Source: Chthonomonadales bacterium
GTDB lineage: Bacteria; Armatimonadota; Chthonomonadetes; Chthonomonadales; CAJBBX01
Assembly (NCBI GenBank): GCA_027459625.1
Contig: DAIDHP010000041.1
Coordinates: 1 to 35,584 of the forward strand
Direction: 5' to 3'
DNA length: 35,584 bases
In this document: in pieces, positions 16,144 to 23,651 of the stretch
Position numbering within the stretch: the stretch's first letter is position 1
How the letters are laid out: the number at the start of each line of letters is the position of its first letter
The notes under the pieces: model-generated
What the model was told of the DNA's origin: nothing
What the model saw: only the letters and a program-made list of their open reading frames with translations
Database searches by the model: none
Translations under genes and position numbers: made by a program

Positions 16144-16256
16144 GAAGGCGGGTTTCGTGTTTTCGGCAGATGCGGTTTGAACCGCCGGTGTTGTCATGAC
16201 AGGTTCGTTGTTTGAATACGCCATCATCCAAGTACCGAGTGCGCGGTTTCAACCGC
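16144..16256. repeat. Cluster of short near-perfect palindromes
   Basis: Continuing from the array: AACCCGC-GAAG-GCGGGTT at 16137-16154, GCGGTT-TG-AACCGC at 16172-16185, the perfect palindrome TGTCATGACA at 16192-16201 and GCGGTT-TC-AACCGC at 16243-16256. The last runs into the 3' end of the mug-like gene. The 6-bp arms with a 2-bp centre repeat the design of the GCGAAT-AA-ATTCGC sites in the array. Confidence 0.7.
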
Positions 16257-16767
16257 CGCTCAAATCCAAAACCAAATCTCGCAGCTTTCCATACAAAAAC
16301 AGCCTATCCCTCCCCCAACGATCCGCCCTCCCGCTGGAGCTATGCACCACAAACTGAATCGATTCCCCCAACCGCTCGTCCAACTCCCCCCAGTTATCGG
16401 CATACTCCCCGTGACACATTCGGTATACATCCTTGCCGTTGTAGCAAATCACCCTCGGCGAAAACCGTGTCAGCTTCGCCTTCAACTCCTCGCGATCCCG
16501 TTCGCCGGGCTCGGGGAGAAAGGAGTTATCGGTGGAGATGATCGATTTGTAAATCGCGGTGAGCCCGATTCCGTATCGAAGCGCCTCATGATCCTCCTCC
16601 GCTGTCAATAATCGCGGGGTGAATCCGGATTGGTGCAGAAGCTTCCAGAAGCGATTTCGCGCTCCGGCGTAATAATGACCAATCGCCGCCGCCGCAGGAC
16701 TTGGAGCCGCTCCGACAAATATCACATCCAGGTTTTGCGCCAGGATATCCGGCAGGTAAGGTTCCAT
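16249..16767 (-). CDS. Mug/TDG-like mismatch-specific DNA glycosylase
   Basis: Uracil-DNA glycosylase superfamily protein, 172 residues, expected to act on G:U/G:T-type or deaminated bases. Signature block: 'LDVIFVGAAPSPAAAAIGHYYAGARNRFWKLLHQSGFTPRLLT' (~13-55), closely matching the Mug pattern of motif I followed by G-x-Y-Y-A-x-x-x-N-R-F-W. In E. coli Mug the catalytic Asn is in GINPG; here that site reads GAAPS, so the Asn is absent, as in a subgroup of these proteins. The C-terminal 'FVVHSSSGRADRW' is motif II. Its stop overlaps a palindrome. It precedes the repeat array and lies 21 nt after dapB, so the two may be co-transcribed. Confidence 0.83.
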   Translation of the reverse strand: MEPYLPDILAQNLDVIFVGAAPSPAAAAIGHYYAGARNRFWKLLHQSGFTPRLLTAEEDHEALRYGIGLTAIYKSIISTDNSFLPEPGERDREELKAKLTRFSPRVICYNGKDVYRMCHGEYADNWGELDERLGESIQFVVHSSSGRADRWGRDRLFLYGKLRDLVLDLSGG

Positions 16768-16788
16768 GATGATTTGCGGTTGTCCGTG

Positions 16789-17580
16789 TTAGAGTAGCTT
16801 TTCCAACCCATGCGTTAACCCGACGAGGGTGTGCACCTTGCGGATAGCGAGAATCACTCCGGGCATGAAACTGCGGCGGTCGATGGAATCGTGGCGGATG
16901 ATGAGCGTCTGACCAAGCCCTCCGAAGATGACCTCCTGATGCGCCACGTAACCGCTGAGCCGAACGCTATGGATGTGTACGCCATCCAACTCGCCGCCCC
17001 TGGAGCCGGATATCTTCTCGAAGGCGCCGGATGGGTTCGGTGTGGGCGATTGCTTTCTCGCCTCCGCGATTTTTTGAGCTGTCAGTACCGCTGTGCCGGA
17101 AGGCGCGTCCAGTTTCTTCTCGTGATGGAATTCGATGATCTCCGCATCCGGAAGATACATCGCCGCTTTCGCCGCGAACTCCATCATCAATACCGCGCCG
17201 ATCGCGAAATTCGGAGCGATGAACGCCCCCACTCCGGAATTCTTCGCCAATCGATCCACTTCCTGCAAATCCTGCAAGTTAAGCCCTGTCGTTCCAACCA
17301 CCGGCGAGACTCCGTTTTGCAGCGCGGTGCGAATATTCGGCATCACACAGGAGGGAACGGAGAAATCCACCATGACGTCGGGATGACACGCGAGAATAGC
17401 CTCCTCCACCCCGGAGTGAACGCCCACTCCCCAGCGATTCGATCCCGCCAAAATTCCCGCATCCTCGCCTTCGGCCAATGGGTCCGCGCCGCCGACGAGT
17501 TCCATATCCTCAGCCTCGTTAATGGCGCGCAAAACCTCTCTGCCCATCCGCCCCGCGGCGCCTGAAACCAGTATCTTCAT
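16789..17580 (-). CDS. dapB: 4-hydroxy-tetrahydrodipicolinate reductase
   Basis: NAD(P)H-dependent reductase of the diaminopimelate/lysine pathway, 263 residues. Nucleotide-binding SGAAGRMG (6-13), 'VDFSVPS' (71-77), VGTTGL (95-100), 'APNFAIGAVLMM' (122-133), and the catalytic segment EFHHEKKLDAPSGTA (150-164) with His152 and Lys156. C-terminal 'GVHIHSVRLSGYVAHQEVIFGGLGQTL.IRHDSIDR.SF..G' is also canonical. The ATG at 17580 has GGAGGGAAT just upstream; the longer frame to 17598 is not needed. No other dap gene is adjacent. Confidence 0.96.
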   Translation of the reverse strand: MKILVSGAAGRMGREVLRAINEAEDMELVGGADPLAEGEDAGILAGSNRWGVGVHSGVEEAILACHPDVMVDFSVPSCVMPNIRTALQNGVSPVVGTTGLNLQDLQEVDRLAKNSGVGAFIAPNFAIGAVLMMEFAAKAAMYLPDAEIIEFHHEKKLDAPSGTAVLTAQKIAEARKQSPTPNPSGAFEKISGSRGGELDGVHIHSVRLSGYVAHQEVIFGGLGQTLIIRHDSIDRRSFMPGVILAIRKVHTLVGLTHGLEKLL

Positions 17581-18006
17581 ATTCCCTCCTTGCCCCAAAT
17601 CCGGGTTGTATTCTCGTTCGCCCGTGTATCCTCTCCCCTCGATTGCAAGGGGATTAATGGGGTTTCCAAAACTTGATTCCTATTTTGCAACAAAACACCG
17701 CTTACAGGCAAATCGGACGTCGTAGTCGTCCTCGAAAATGAAAAAAACCTCGTTCGCGTTTCCGGATTCCCGAATCGGCACAGAGTATGTTATCGTAAGG
17801 CGATAATCGGGCGAATTCAACAAATTGTAAGAATGTCATCGCGATGTGGCGTGTTCAAGTCGATAAAACAAGGATTAACCGTGCAGCAATCCTGAAATTA
17901 CATTTCTGTCACATTTCCGTCACACTCTTTTTGCGATAATAGAGGAAAGATTTTACGGAAGTATTAATTTGGTTGAAATGGATCCACATTCAGCAAGGGG
18001 AAGAAA
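17581..18006. other. Divergent intergenic region dapB / ybjN-like
   Basis: 426 nt with no gene. It contains small hairpins such as TTATCG-TAAGG-CGATAA (about 17789-17805) and, near the right end, a Pho-box-like direct repeat with a -10 box (separate entry). No clear promoter is seen for dapB on the minus strand. Confidence 0.55.
17906..17940 (+). promoter_or_regulatory. Pho-box-like direct repeat with -10 box
   Basis: CTGTCAC (17906-17912), a 4-nt gap ATTT, CCGTCAC (17917-17923), an 11-nt gap, then GATAAT (17935-17940). This reproduces the layout of enterobacterial PhoB promoters: two 7-bp CTGTCAT-like repeats in an 11-bp period, replacing the -35 about 10 nt before the -10. No PhoB/PhoR genes are in the window, so the link is inference. 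Confidence 0.5.
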
Positions 18007-18501
18007 ATGGGTATTTGCATCAAACAGCTTGAGGAGATGTTGGAGGATTTGCATCTGTATCATTTTGTGAACGGAACCGACGAAGACCTGTATATCCCGT
18101 TTCAACTGAAAAACGAGAACATTCTCATCCATGTCATGTTGCTTGAAAACGGGAGATTGATAAGATTCGTGGTCTCACCTTTCAAACACCTTATGTACGT
18201 GAAAAACAAGACAAAGGTGTTAGTCAAATGCATGGAACGAAACACGCACATCAAGCTGCTGAAATACTGCTACGATTCCGACACGGACAACATCTGCCTG
18301 GATATCGCCATCCCTTTGGAGGATAACACACTAACCGAAGCTCAGTTGAAGCGCTGCCTCCATTACATGACGAATGTCATCACAAACGAACGAAGCCATT
18401 TCAATTACCTCCTTGAAAACGGCGCATGGCCGGAAACCGACGAAATGCTGGATATCTCTCGAAGCGTCGCCGACCTGTTCCGTAATAGCAACATGGAATA
18501 A
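18007..18501 (+). CDS. YbjN-like / type III secretion chaperone-fold protein
   Basis: Cytoplasmic protein of 164 residues, without signal or membrane segments. The pattern 'L..l...f...dED.YIPFQLKNENILIHVMLLENGRLIRFVV' followed by amphipathic segments ('LVKCMERNTHIKLLKYCYDSDTDNICLDIAIPLEDNTLTEAQLKRCLHYM') is what YbjN-domain proteins, which share the CesT/Tir-chaperone fold, look like; the assignment is by pattern only. GGGGAAG precedes the ATG. It is followed by a terminator and then the flhG-like gene. A role as chaperone or regulator cannot be shown from sequence alone. Confidence 0.6.
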   Translation: MGICIKQLEEMLEDLHLYHFVNGTDEDLYIPFQLKNENILIHVMLLENGRLIRFVVSPFKHLMYVKNKTKVLVKCMERNTHIKLLKYCYDSDTDNICLDIAIPLEDNTLTEAQLKRCLHYMTNVITNERSHFNYLLENGAWPETDEMLDISRSVADLFRNSNME

Positions 18502-18544
18502 TTCAACATGTCTTATCTCCAAACCTCCATGATGAGTTTCACTT

Positions 18545-18570
18545 CCCCCCCGCGAGGGGGGGCTTTTTTT
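18545..18570 (+). terminator. Rho-independent terminator
   Basis: Seven C (18545-18551), loop GCGA, seven G (18556-18562), then C and seven T (18564-18570), 44 nt after the ybjN-like stop. Confidence 0.9.
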
Positions 18571-18654
18571 GCGATAGGGATGGGGCCGTCGGTCTCATTG
18601 AAGCGCTATGATTTCTCTCATTCCATTCCCGCTAATCCCCGTTAATCGCATCGG

Positions 18655-18699
18655 TAAAAATACGGAAGGGTTTTTCCGATAATGATATAAGCGTATAAT
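18655..18699 (+). promoter_or_regulatory. Candidate flhG promoter (sigma-28-like and/or sigma-70 -10)
   Basis: TAAA at 18655-18658 and TCCGATAA at 18675-18682 (16-nt gap) resemble a sigma-28 flagellar promoter (TAAA-N15-GCCGATAA), one base long in the gap and one base off in the -10. A TATAAT at 18694-18699 offers a separate sigma-70 -10 with only a poor TTTTTC at -35. A FliA-family gene lies 3.4 kb downstream. Confidence 0.35.
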
Positions 18700-18738
18700 A
18701 TGAGGTAATATCGGCTATCGGCGGCGGGGAGTTAACGG

Positions 18739-19647
18739 ATGGAAGATCAGGCTCAAGGGCTTCGCGCATTGGCTAGAAAAACAAACACTGGAGCCATACT
18801 GGAACCCTCAAACAGAGCCCAGAGTCCTTCGCACAGAGCGCGCACCATCGCGGTGACCAGCGGTAAAGGGGGAGTCGGCAAAACCAATCTCTGCGCAAAT
18901 CTCGCCTTGACATTGGCGAAAAACGGATTGAGCGTTATCCTTCTGGACGCAGATCTCGGATTGGCGAATGTACATGTGATGCTGGGCTCCAACCCGCGTT
19001 ACACCTTGGAACATGTCTTGCGCGGCGAGAAATCCCTTCAGGATATCCTGCACCCCGGCCCCTTTGGGATACAGGTGATCGGCGGCGGCTCGGGCATCAC
19101 CGAGCTCGCCAATCTTAGCGACGCTCAGAGGGAAAAATTCATCCAAGGACTTGCCTGTCTCGACATGTTGGCGGATATCATCCTCATAGACACCGGAGCC
19201 GGCCTATCCAAAAACGTAATGGGGTTCGTTCTCGCCGCAGAGGAGGTCATCCTCATCACAACCCCGGAGCCGACGGCTATCGCGGATGCCTACGCCACTA
19301 TAAAAGTCGTGTCGCAGGAAAACCCCGACGTGCGGTTCAAGCTTGTGGTGAATATGGCGTCCAGCGAAACGGACGCTTTGCGCACCACCGACCGCCTGCG
19401 CATGGTCACCAAGCAGTTTCTGCACATAGACCTTAAGGCATTTCCCTATATCCCCGCCGATTCCGCCGTGGCGAATGCGATTCGATCACAAAAGCCGTTG
19501 ATGATCGCTCAACCGGGAGCGCCCGCCGCAAAGGCGATTGCCAAAATCGCGCACCAGTTGGGATACGGCGACCGCCCCGCGCGAGGTGCGGAGCGTTTTT
19601 TATCGCATCTGTCACGCTATTTCAAACGTACCGCAGAAGAAGGTTAA
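18739..19647 (+). CDS. flhG: MinD/ParA-like ATPase, FlhG (FleN/YlxH) type
   Basis: SIMIBI-class ATPase, 302 residues, likely setting flagellar number or placement together with FlhF. The N-terminal [12 protein letters not shown] carries the 'DQAxxLR' activation motif typical of FlhG. Deviant Walker [11 protein letters not shown] at 41-50, DADLGLAN (70-77) as switch I region, '[11 protein letters not shown]' as switch II with D in place, and '[17 protein letters not shown]', conserved in FlhG/MinD. A C-terminal helix ('[12 protein letters not shown]') may be the membrane-targeting amphipathic helix. GGGGAG precedes the ATG. FlhF is not in the window; FliA is three genes downstream, with glgA lying between. 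Confidence 0.86.
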   Translation: MEDQAQGLRALARKTNTGAILEPSNRAQSPSHRARTIAVTSGKGGVGKTNLCANLALTLAKNGLSVILLDADLGLANVHVMLGSNPRYTLEHVLRGEKSLQDILHPGPFGIQVIGGGSGITELANLSDAQREKFIQGLACLDMLADIILIDTGAGLSKNVMGFVLAAEEVILITTPEPTAIADAYATIKVVSQENPDVRFKLVVNMASSETDALRTTDRLRMVTKQFLHIDLKAFPYIPADSAVANAIRSQKPLMIAQPGAPAAKAIAKIAHQLGYGDRPARGAERFLSHLSRYFKRTAEEG

Positions 19648-19683
19648 TCCTTCTTCATTTGTTATATATGAGAGGAGTATCCT

Positions 19684-21159
19684 ATGGCCGCAAAAAAACT
19701 GAAGATACTTATAGTCGCCGCAGAGGTGGCCCCCTTCGCCAAAGTTGGCGGATTGGCTGATGTCGCCGGAGCGCTGCCGAAAGCCTTGCGAGCAATGGGG
19801 CATGATGTCCGCGTCGCCATGCCGTGTTATAAGATGATCGAGGACAATCCGGCATATGATGTCAAGGATGTTCCGCTTGAGTTCACTTTTCAGTTGAACA
19901 ACGAACGCACCGAGCAGGCATACGTTAGACAGACACTGATCGGAGATGATATCCCCGTATATCTCGTGGCGCACAAAACCTTCTTCAAAGAGGCGACGGA
20001 GAGCAAAAAAGTCTATTCCCTGCAACCGGAACCCTATGTCTTTTTCGATCGCGCGGTGATGGAGTTCGTCAGTCGACTTACGCCCCAATGGATTCCGGAC
20101 ATCGTGCATTGCAACGACTGGCATACGGGACTTCTTCCGGTCTATCTGAGTTTGGAGAGCGACAAAAACCCGATATGGGCGAATACGGCTCGCATATTCA
20201 CCATCCACAATCTGGCGTATCAAGGGGAGTTCGACTGGCAAATCCTCTCTTACGCAGGTCTTCCGGAGAGCCTGTTCACCTATGACAAGCTGGAATTTTA
20301 CGGGCAGGTGAGTTTCATGAAAGGCGGATTGATTTTCGCGCACCTTGTGAATACCGTAAGCCAGACATATTCCAAGGAGATACAGACTCCGGAGTATGGT
20401 TGCAGATTGGAGGGATTGCTTCAATATCTGGCTCAACAGGATAAAATATCCGGAATTGTCAACGGTATTGATTACTCTGAGTACGATCCCGCCACCGATC
20501 CCCGCATTCCCGCTAACTTCAGCGCGGAATCGCCTGCGGGAAAAAGCAAGTGCCGAACCGCTTTGCAAAAGGAGTGCGGGTTGCCTTTGAGCAAAACCTC
20601 CGCAGTCATCGGAATCGTATCCCGTTTGGCCGATCAAAAGGGGTTCGATCTGATCAGTCACATCGCGGAGAAGATGATGAACCTCCCATTGCAGCTGGTC
20701 ATCCTCGGCTCCGGCGATCCTGTTTACGAAACCTTCTTCCGCGACTTGGAAAAACGATTCCCCAAAAAGATGAAAGCGTATATCGGTTTCGACGCCGACT
20801 TGGCGCAACGGATATACTCAGGAAGCGATATGTTCCTGATGCCGTCCCGCTTTGAACCCTGTGGATTGGGGCAGCTAATGAGCTTGCGTTACGGCACGAT
20901 ACCCATCGTTCGCGCCACGGGCGGGTTGGCGGATACGATCATGCCGTTCGACCTCAAAACGCATCGTGGAAACGGCTTCTCATTCGTGGATTACAAGGCG
21001 GATACCCTTTTGGAAACCATCGAACTTGCTCTCCGAACTTTCGCGGACAAGGAACAGTGGCAACTGCTGGCGCAAAACGCGATGAATAGCAATTTCTCAT
21101 GGGATAATTCCGCGAGGAAATACGTGGAGTTGTATAAAAACGCCCTGAAACGGATATAA
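19684..21159 (+). CDS. glgA: Glycogen synthase (ADP-glucose type)
   Basis: GT5 glycosyltransferase that extends alpha-1,4-glucan from ADP-glucose; 491 residues, normal for the family. N-terminal 'AAEVAPFAKVGGLADVAGALPKAL' with the K-V-G-G-L ADP-glucose motif (~20-24), 'DIVHCNDWHTGLLP' (~139-152), 'FTIHNLAYQGEF', 'SYAGLPESLFT', and the C-terminal 'SRLADQKGFDL' and SRFEPCGLGQLMSLRYGTIP with the catalytic E-P-C-G-L-G-Q. 'ATGGLADT' is the second glycine loop. AGAGGAG precedes the ATG at 19684, 36 nt after flhG, so co-transcription with it is likely. No other glycogen gene is in the window. Confidence 0.96.
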   Translation: MAAKKLKILIVAAEVAPFAKVGGLADVAGALPKALRAMGHDVRVAMPCYKMIEDNPAYDVKDVPLEFTFQLNNERTEQAYVRQTLIGDDIPVYLVAHKTFFKEATESKKVYSLQPEPYVFFDRAVMEFVSRLTPQWIPDIVHCNDWHTGLLPVYLSLESDKNPIWANTARIFTIHNLAYQGEFDWQILSYAGLPESLFTYDKLEFYGQVSFMKGGLIFAHLVNTVSQTYSKEIQTPEYGCRLEGLLQYLAQQDKISGIVNGIDYSEYDPATDPRIPANFSAESPAGKSKCRTALQKECGLPLSKTSAVIGIVSRLADQKGFDLISHIAEKMMNLPLQLVILGSGDPVYETFFRDLEKRFPKKMKAYIGFDADLAQRIYSGSDMFLMPSRFEPCGLGQLMSLRYGTIPIVRATGGLADTIMPFDLKTHRGNGFSFVDYKADTLLETIELALRTFADKEQWQLLAQNAMNSNFSWDNSARKYVELYKNALKRI

Positions 21160-21291
21160 ATCCTCGGCGTATCCCGCTCCCTCGCTGATAACCGAAAAGA
21201 ATGGCGCATTCAAGGGCGAAATTACGGATTGAATGCGGCGTCATTATTCGGGTAAATTTATTCAGAGCATATAATCAAGGTTTGGTATCTT

Positions 21292-21332
21292 CCGTTATTC
21301 GGATAAATAAGATATCCGCACGGAATAATCGG
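21292..21332. other. Inverted repeat after glgA
   Basis: CCGTTATTC (21292-21300) and GGATA (21301-21305) pair with TATCC (21313-21317) and GGAATAATCGG (21322-21332) to form a stepped stem. No T-run follows, so it is not a standard terminator. It lies in the 300-nt gap between glgA and the small membrane gene, just before inverted-arm element C. Confidence 0.5.
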
Positions 21333-21359
21333 ATATTTGCGGGTTGTTATAATCAAGCA

Positions 21360-21444
21360 GGATAATTGCAATATTCGCATTTCCTAGGTTTCACCATGGG
21401 GAATCGAGCGGAATTAGCCACATTATCCGAATTTTGCAATTACC
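21360..21444. repeat. TAATTGCAAAATTC inverted-arm element, copy C
   Basis: Left arm 21360-21377 (GGATAATTGCAATATTCG) and right arm 21428-21444 (CGAATTTTGCAATTACC) pair at about 16 positions with one bulge and one mismatch; interior 50 nt. Its right end is only 18 nt before the small membrane-protein ATG. Confidence 0.8.
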
Positions 21445-21462
21445 ACAAGTGAAAAATGCGCG

Positions 21463-21753
21463 ATGCAAAACGATTTGTCGCAATTACCAACCATATTGGG
21501 CTCAACCGCCGCATTGATAGTGCTTAGCCTCTCAATGCTGGCGGGAGCGTCCACCATGACAGGTGTTATGCGGTCCATCACCGCCTTTGCGGTGTTCACG
21601 GCGTTCGGCATCGTGTTGCGATATCTCCTTGGGGATTCACCTGGACAATCGACGCAAAAGGGACACAATCAATTGGAACATCCCATTGAACCCGGTTCCA
21701 AGGTTGGCGAGATTATGAATGACAAGGAGGATAACGATAATTTGGCGGCGTGA
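21463..21753 (+). CDS. Small two-segment membrane protein, unknown
   Basis: 96 residues, not recognised. Two hydrophobic segments: 'TAALIVLSLSMLAGAS' (~14-30) and 'SITAFAVFTAFGIVLRYLLG' (~38-57), then a polar C-terminal tail rich in Asp, Glu, Asn and Lys ('SKVGEIMNDKEDNDNLAA'). No clear ribosome site precedes the ATG, which lowers confidence. It stands between glgA and the FliA-like gene and is bracketed by two copies of the dispersed inverted-arm element (C and D). Small membrane proteins sometimes lie between flhG and fliA in motility clusters, but I cannot assign a role. Confidence 0.6.
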   Translation: MQNDLSQLPTILGSTAALIVLSLSMLAGASTMTGVMRSITAFAVFTAFGIVLRYLLGDSPGQSTQKGHNQLEHPIEPGSKVGEIMNDKEDNDNLAA

Positions 21754-21880
21754 GAGATATCAAGGATAATTCATCTCCCTCCGCGAACCCGTTCAGCACA
21801 CCGAAATAGAATGGCGGATGGCGCGAATAGCATGTAATAATCCGCGCCACACTGCCAAAATAGAGTCTGTTAACCATGGA

Positions 21881-21963
21881 GGAAATTGCAAAATTCTGCA
21901 AGGAAGGCGATCATAGAGCTTTTGACGCCATATGAAATGGCTGAATCGTGATTTTTGCAATCG
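21881..21963. repeat. TAATTGCAAAATTC inverted-arm element, copy D (degenerate)
   Basis: Left arm from 21881 (GGAAATTGCAAAATTC) and right arm ending about 21963 (GATTTTTGCAATCGG). Only the ATTGCAAAAT core pairs well (about 10-11 bp); outer positions have drifted. Interior has GGCG/CGCC. Same overall size as the other copies. Confidence 0.6.
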
Positions 21964-21979
21964 GATGCATAAGAAAAAA

Positions 21980-22007
21980 TTAATCCTTTGTACTTCGTAG
22001 GTATAAT
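21980..22007 (+). promoter_or_regulatory. Putative promoter of the FliA-like gene
   Basis: TATAAT at 22002-22007 with TTAATC at 21980-21985 (16-nt spacer). The -10 is perfect, the -35 weak. It lies just after element D and 79 nt before the coding start. Confidence 0.45.
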
Positions 22008-22085
22008 ATCCGTAAAGCTATATCCTGAACGTTCGGTAGATTAGAACAATAGCAAGTATTATTCCCAATTAATGGATAAGCATAC

Positions 22086-22856
22086 ATGGCCGCCGCTAAT
22101 ATAAGTGACGCTTGGAGGAAATACAGAAACAACGGTGATCCTCAGGCGCGAGATGAAATCATCAACCAATACGCCTATCTGGTGAAAATCACAGCCGGGC
22201 GTGTGGTCAGCAATCTTCCCCCTAGCTTGGAACGAGACGATCTGGTAAGCGCGGGGGTTGTGGGACTCATCAAGGCTGTGGATCAATTTGACTTCAACCG
22301 ACAGGTGAAGTTCGAGACATACGCCATAGCTCTCATTCGCGGGGCGATATTGGAAATGCTGCGCGAAGAGGATTGGGTGCCACGGTCCGTGCGCGAGAGA
22401 GTGAAGCTCCTCGAAAAAACCTATCTGCATATGGAAACCAAGCTCGGTCGTCCCCCGACAGAGCTGGAGGTTGCGAATGAACTGCAGATGAACCAGGATG
22501 AATTCTCAAAGCTGCTGGTCGAAACGGGGAGGACATCCCTACTCTCCCTTGACGACATCCTTATCGGTTCCGAAGGCAATGAAAAGCTGCATCTCACGGA
22601 TGTGATCCACGATCAAAACGCAAACCCCTCACTGGAGGTGGAGATGCGGGAGATGAAGCGTTCCCTAGGCGTCGCCATCGACCGATTGCCGGAAAGAGAG
22701 CGATTGGTCATCGCGCTGTACTATTATGAAGGAATGACCTTCAAGGAAATCGGTAAAATTCTATCCATCTCGGAATCAAGAGTTTATCAGTTGCATACTC
22801 AGGCGGTTATTCGAATGAGAGGGTATCTGCAACGTGATGATGGTCTGTTCCATTGA
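22086..22856 (+). CDS. fliA: RNA polymerase sigma factor, FliA/WhiG family
   Basis: Alternative sigma-28-type factor, 256 residues, directing late flagellar or related genes. Region 2: 'YAYLVKITAGRVVSNLPPSLERDDLVSAGVVGLIKAVDQFDFNRQVKFETYAIALIRGAILEMLREEDWVPRSVRER', with the FliA-typical 'FETYA..RIRGA...LR..DWVPRSVR'. Region 3: 'LEKTYLHMETKLGRPPTELEVANELQM', then 'SLLSLDDI'. Region 4 helix-turn-helix: 'LPERERLVIALYYYEGMTFKEIGKILSISESRVYQLHTQAVIRMR'. A weak TGGATAAG precedes the ATG. With FlhG nearby this suggests the organism is motile or uses a derived secretion system, though no structural flagellar genes are in the window and no FlgM is seen. Confidence 0.92.
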   Translation: MAAANISDAWRKYRNNGDPQARDEIINQYAYLVKITAGRVVSNLPPSLERDDLVSAGVVGLIKAVDQFDFNRQVKFETYAIALIRGAILEMLREEDWVPRSVRERVKLLEKTYLHMETKLGRPPTELEVANELQMNQDEFSKLLVETGRTSLLSLDDILIGSEGNEKLHLTDVIHDQNANPSLEVEMREMKRSLGVAIDRLPERERLVIALYYYEGMTFKEIGKILSISESRVYQLHTQAVIRMRGYLQRDDGLFH

Positions 22857-22869
22857 TGAATCGCCTCTT

Positions 22870-22905
22870 GAATATATCGCCATCCCGCTGAGCACGGATA
22901 TATTC
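22870..22905. terminator. AT-rich inverted repeat between convergent genes
   Basis: GAATATAT (22870-22877) pairs perfectly with ATATATTC (22898-22905) around 20 nt. It is the only symmetric element between the convergent fliA and pcm genes and may work as a weak bidirectional terminator; no T-run. Confidence 0.35.
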
Positions 22906-22910
22906 CCGGA

Positions 22911-23594
22911 TTAATCCTGCCTGATCTCCGAATCTCCCTCCGTGTTCCGGAGCGCACCCCATGCATATTTCCCCACAAGAGGCACGAAGACGCATTGCCC
23001 GTAATCATGCGTTGTAATCTCTCCGGTCACGTTTTTTTCCACGCTCATCAGCATTTGCACGGTCTCCTCCCCTACGGGGATCACCATCCTCCCGCCATTG
23101 GCAAGCTGATCAAGAAGCAGGGAGGGGATGTGCGGAGAGGCTGCTGTGACGATGATCCGATCATAGGGTGATTCCTGGGGGTACCCTCCCGAGCCGTCGC
23201 AGACGATCACGCGCACATTGCAATATCCCATGTCAAGAAGTCTCTGATTCGCCTCCTCCGCCAGCTCGGGGATGCGCTCCAAGGAGATCACCCGCTTGCA
23301 AAGTTCGGCTAACACGGCGGTCTGATACCCCGAACCGGTTCCAATTTCAAGCGTTTTTTCATCGCCGGAAAGCTGCAGCAACTCCGTCATGTAGGCAACC
23401 ATGTAAGGCTGGGATATCGTTTGGTTATGCCCAATTGGCTGGGGATGATCCTCATAAGCGCGGCTTCGAAGGGGTTCAGGCACAAATAACTCTCTAGGGA
23501 TGCGGGATATCACATCAAGAACGCGCGAATCATGGACCTGACGCTCAATGATCTGTTTACGCACCATTTCCGCACGTGCATTCTCTTCAGACAT
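22911..23594 (-). CDS. pcm: Protein-L-isoaspartate O-methyltransferase
   Basis: SAM-dependent repair methyltransferase for isoaspartyl residues, about 227 residues. 'REMFVP'-like 'PRELFVPEPLRSRAYEDHPQPIGHNQTISQPYMVAYMTELL' is the substrate-binding block; motif I LEIGTGSGYQTAVLAEL binds SAM; 'VISLERIPELAEEA' and 'YDRIIVTAASPHIPSLLLDQLANGGRMVIPVG' are motifs post-I to III. Start ATG at 23594 is chosen because AAAGGA lies eight bases upstream; longer starts at 23603 and 23618 exist. It follows lysS on the same strand, 57 nt past its stop... in gene order greA-lysS-pcm on the minus strand, so it may be the last gene of that operon. Confidence 0.95.
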   Translation of the reverse strand: MSEENARAEMVRKQIIERQVHDSRVLDVISRIPRELFVPEPLRSRAYEDHPQPIGHNQTISQPYMVAYMTELLQLSGDEKTLEIGTGSGYQTAVLAELCKRVISLERIPELAEEANQRLLDMGYCNVRVIVCDGSGGYPQESPYDRIIVTAASPHIPSLLLDQLANGGRMVIPVGEETVQMLMSVEKNVTGEITTHDYGQCVFVPLVGKYAWGALRNTEGDSEIRQD

Positions 23595-23651
23595 CGCCGA
23601 CATCCTTTCACGGCGCAATCACCCATTGCGACCGCGTGTGGCATTTGTCAC

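Noticed and set aside
15868-16252. Short proteins encoded across the palindromic array on both strands
   Set aside because: Their sequence simply repeats with the DNA unit, they lack ribosome sites, and the hit gene has a clear start at 15758 below them.
17640-17695. Seventh copy of the inverted-arm element (GATTGCAAGG ... TATTTTGCAAC)
   Set aside because: Arms pair over only a few bases and the spacing is far shorter than in the other copies.
19612-20808. Long minus-strand frame opposite glgA (398 codons)
   Set aside because: Shadow of the glycogen synthase frame; no family features and no ribosome site.
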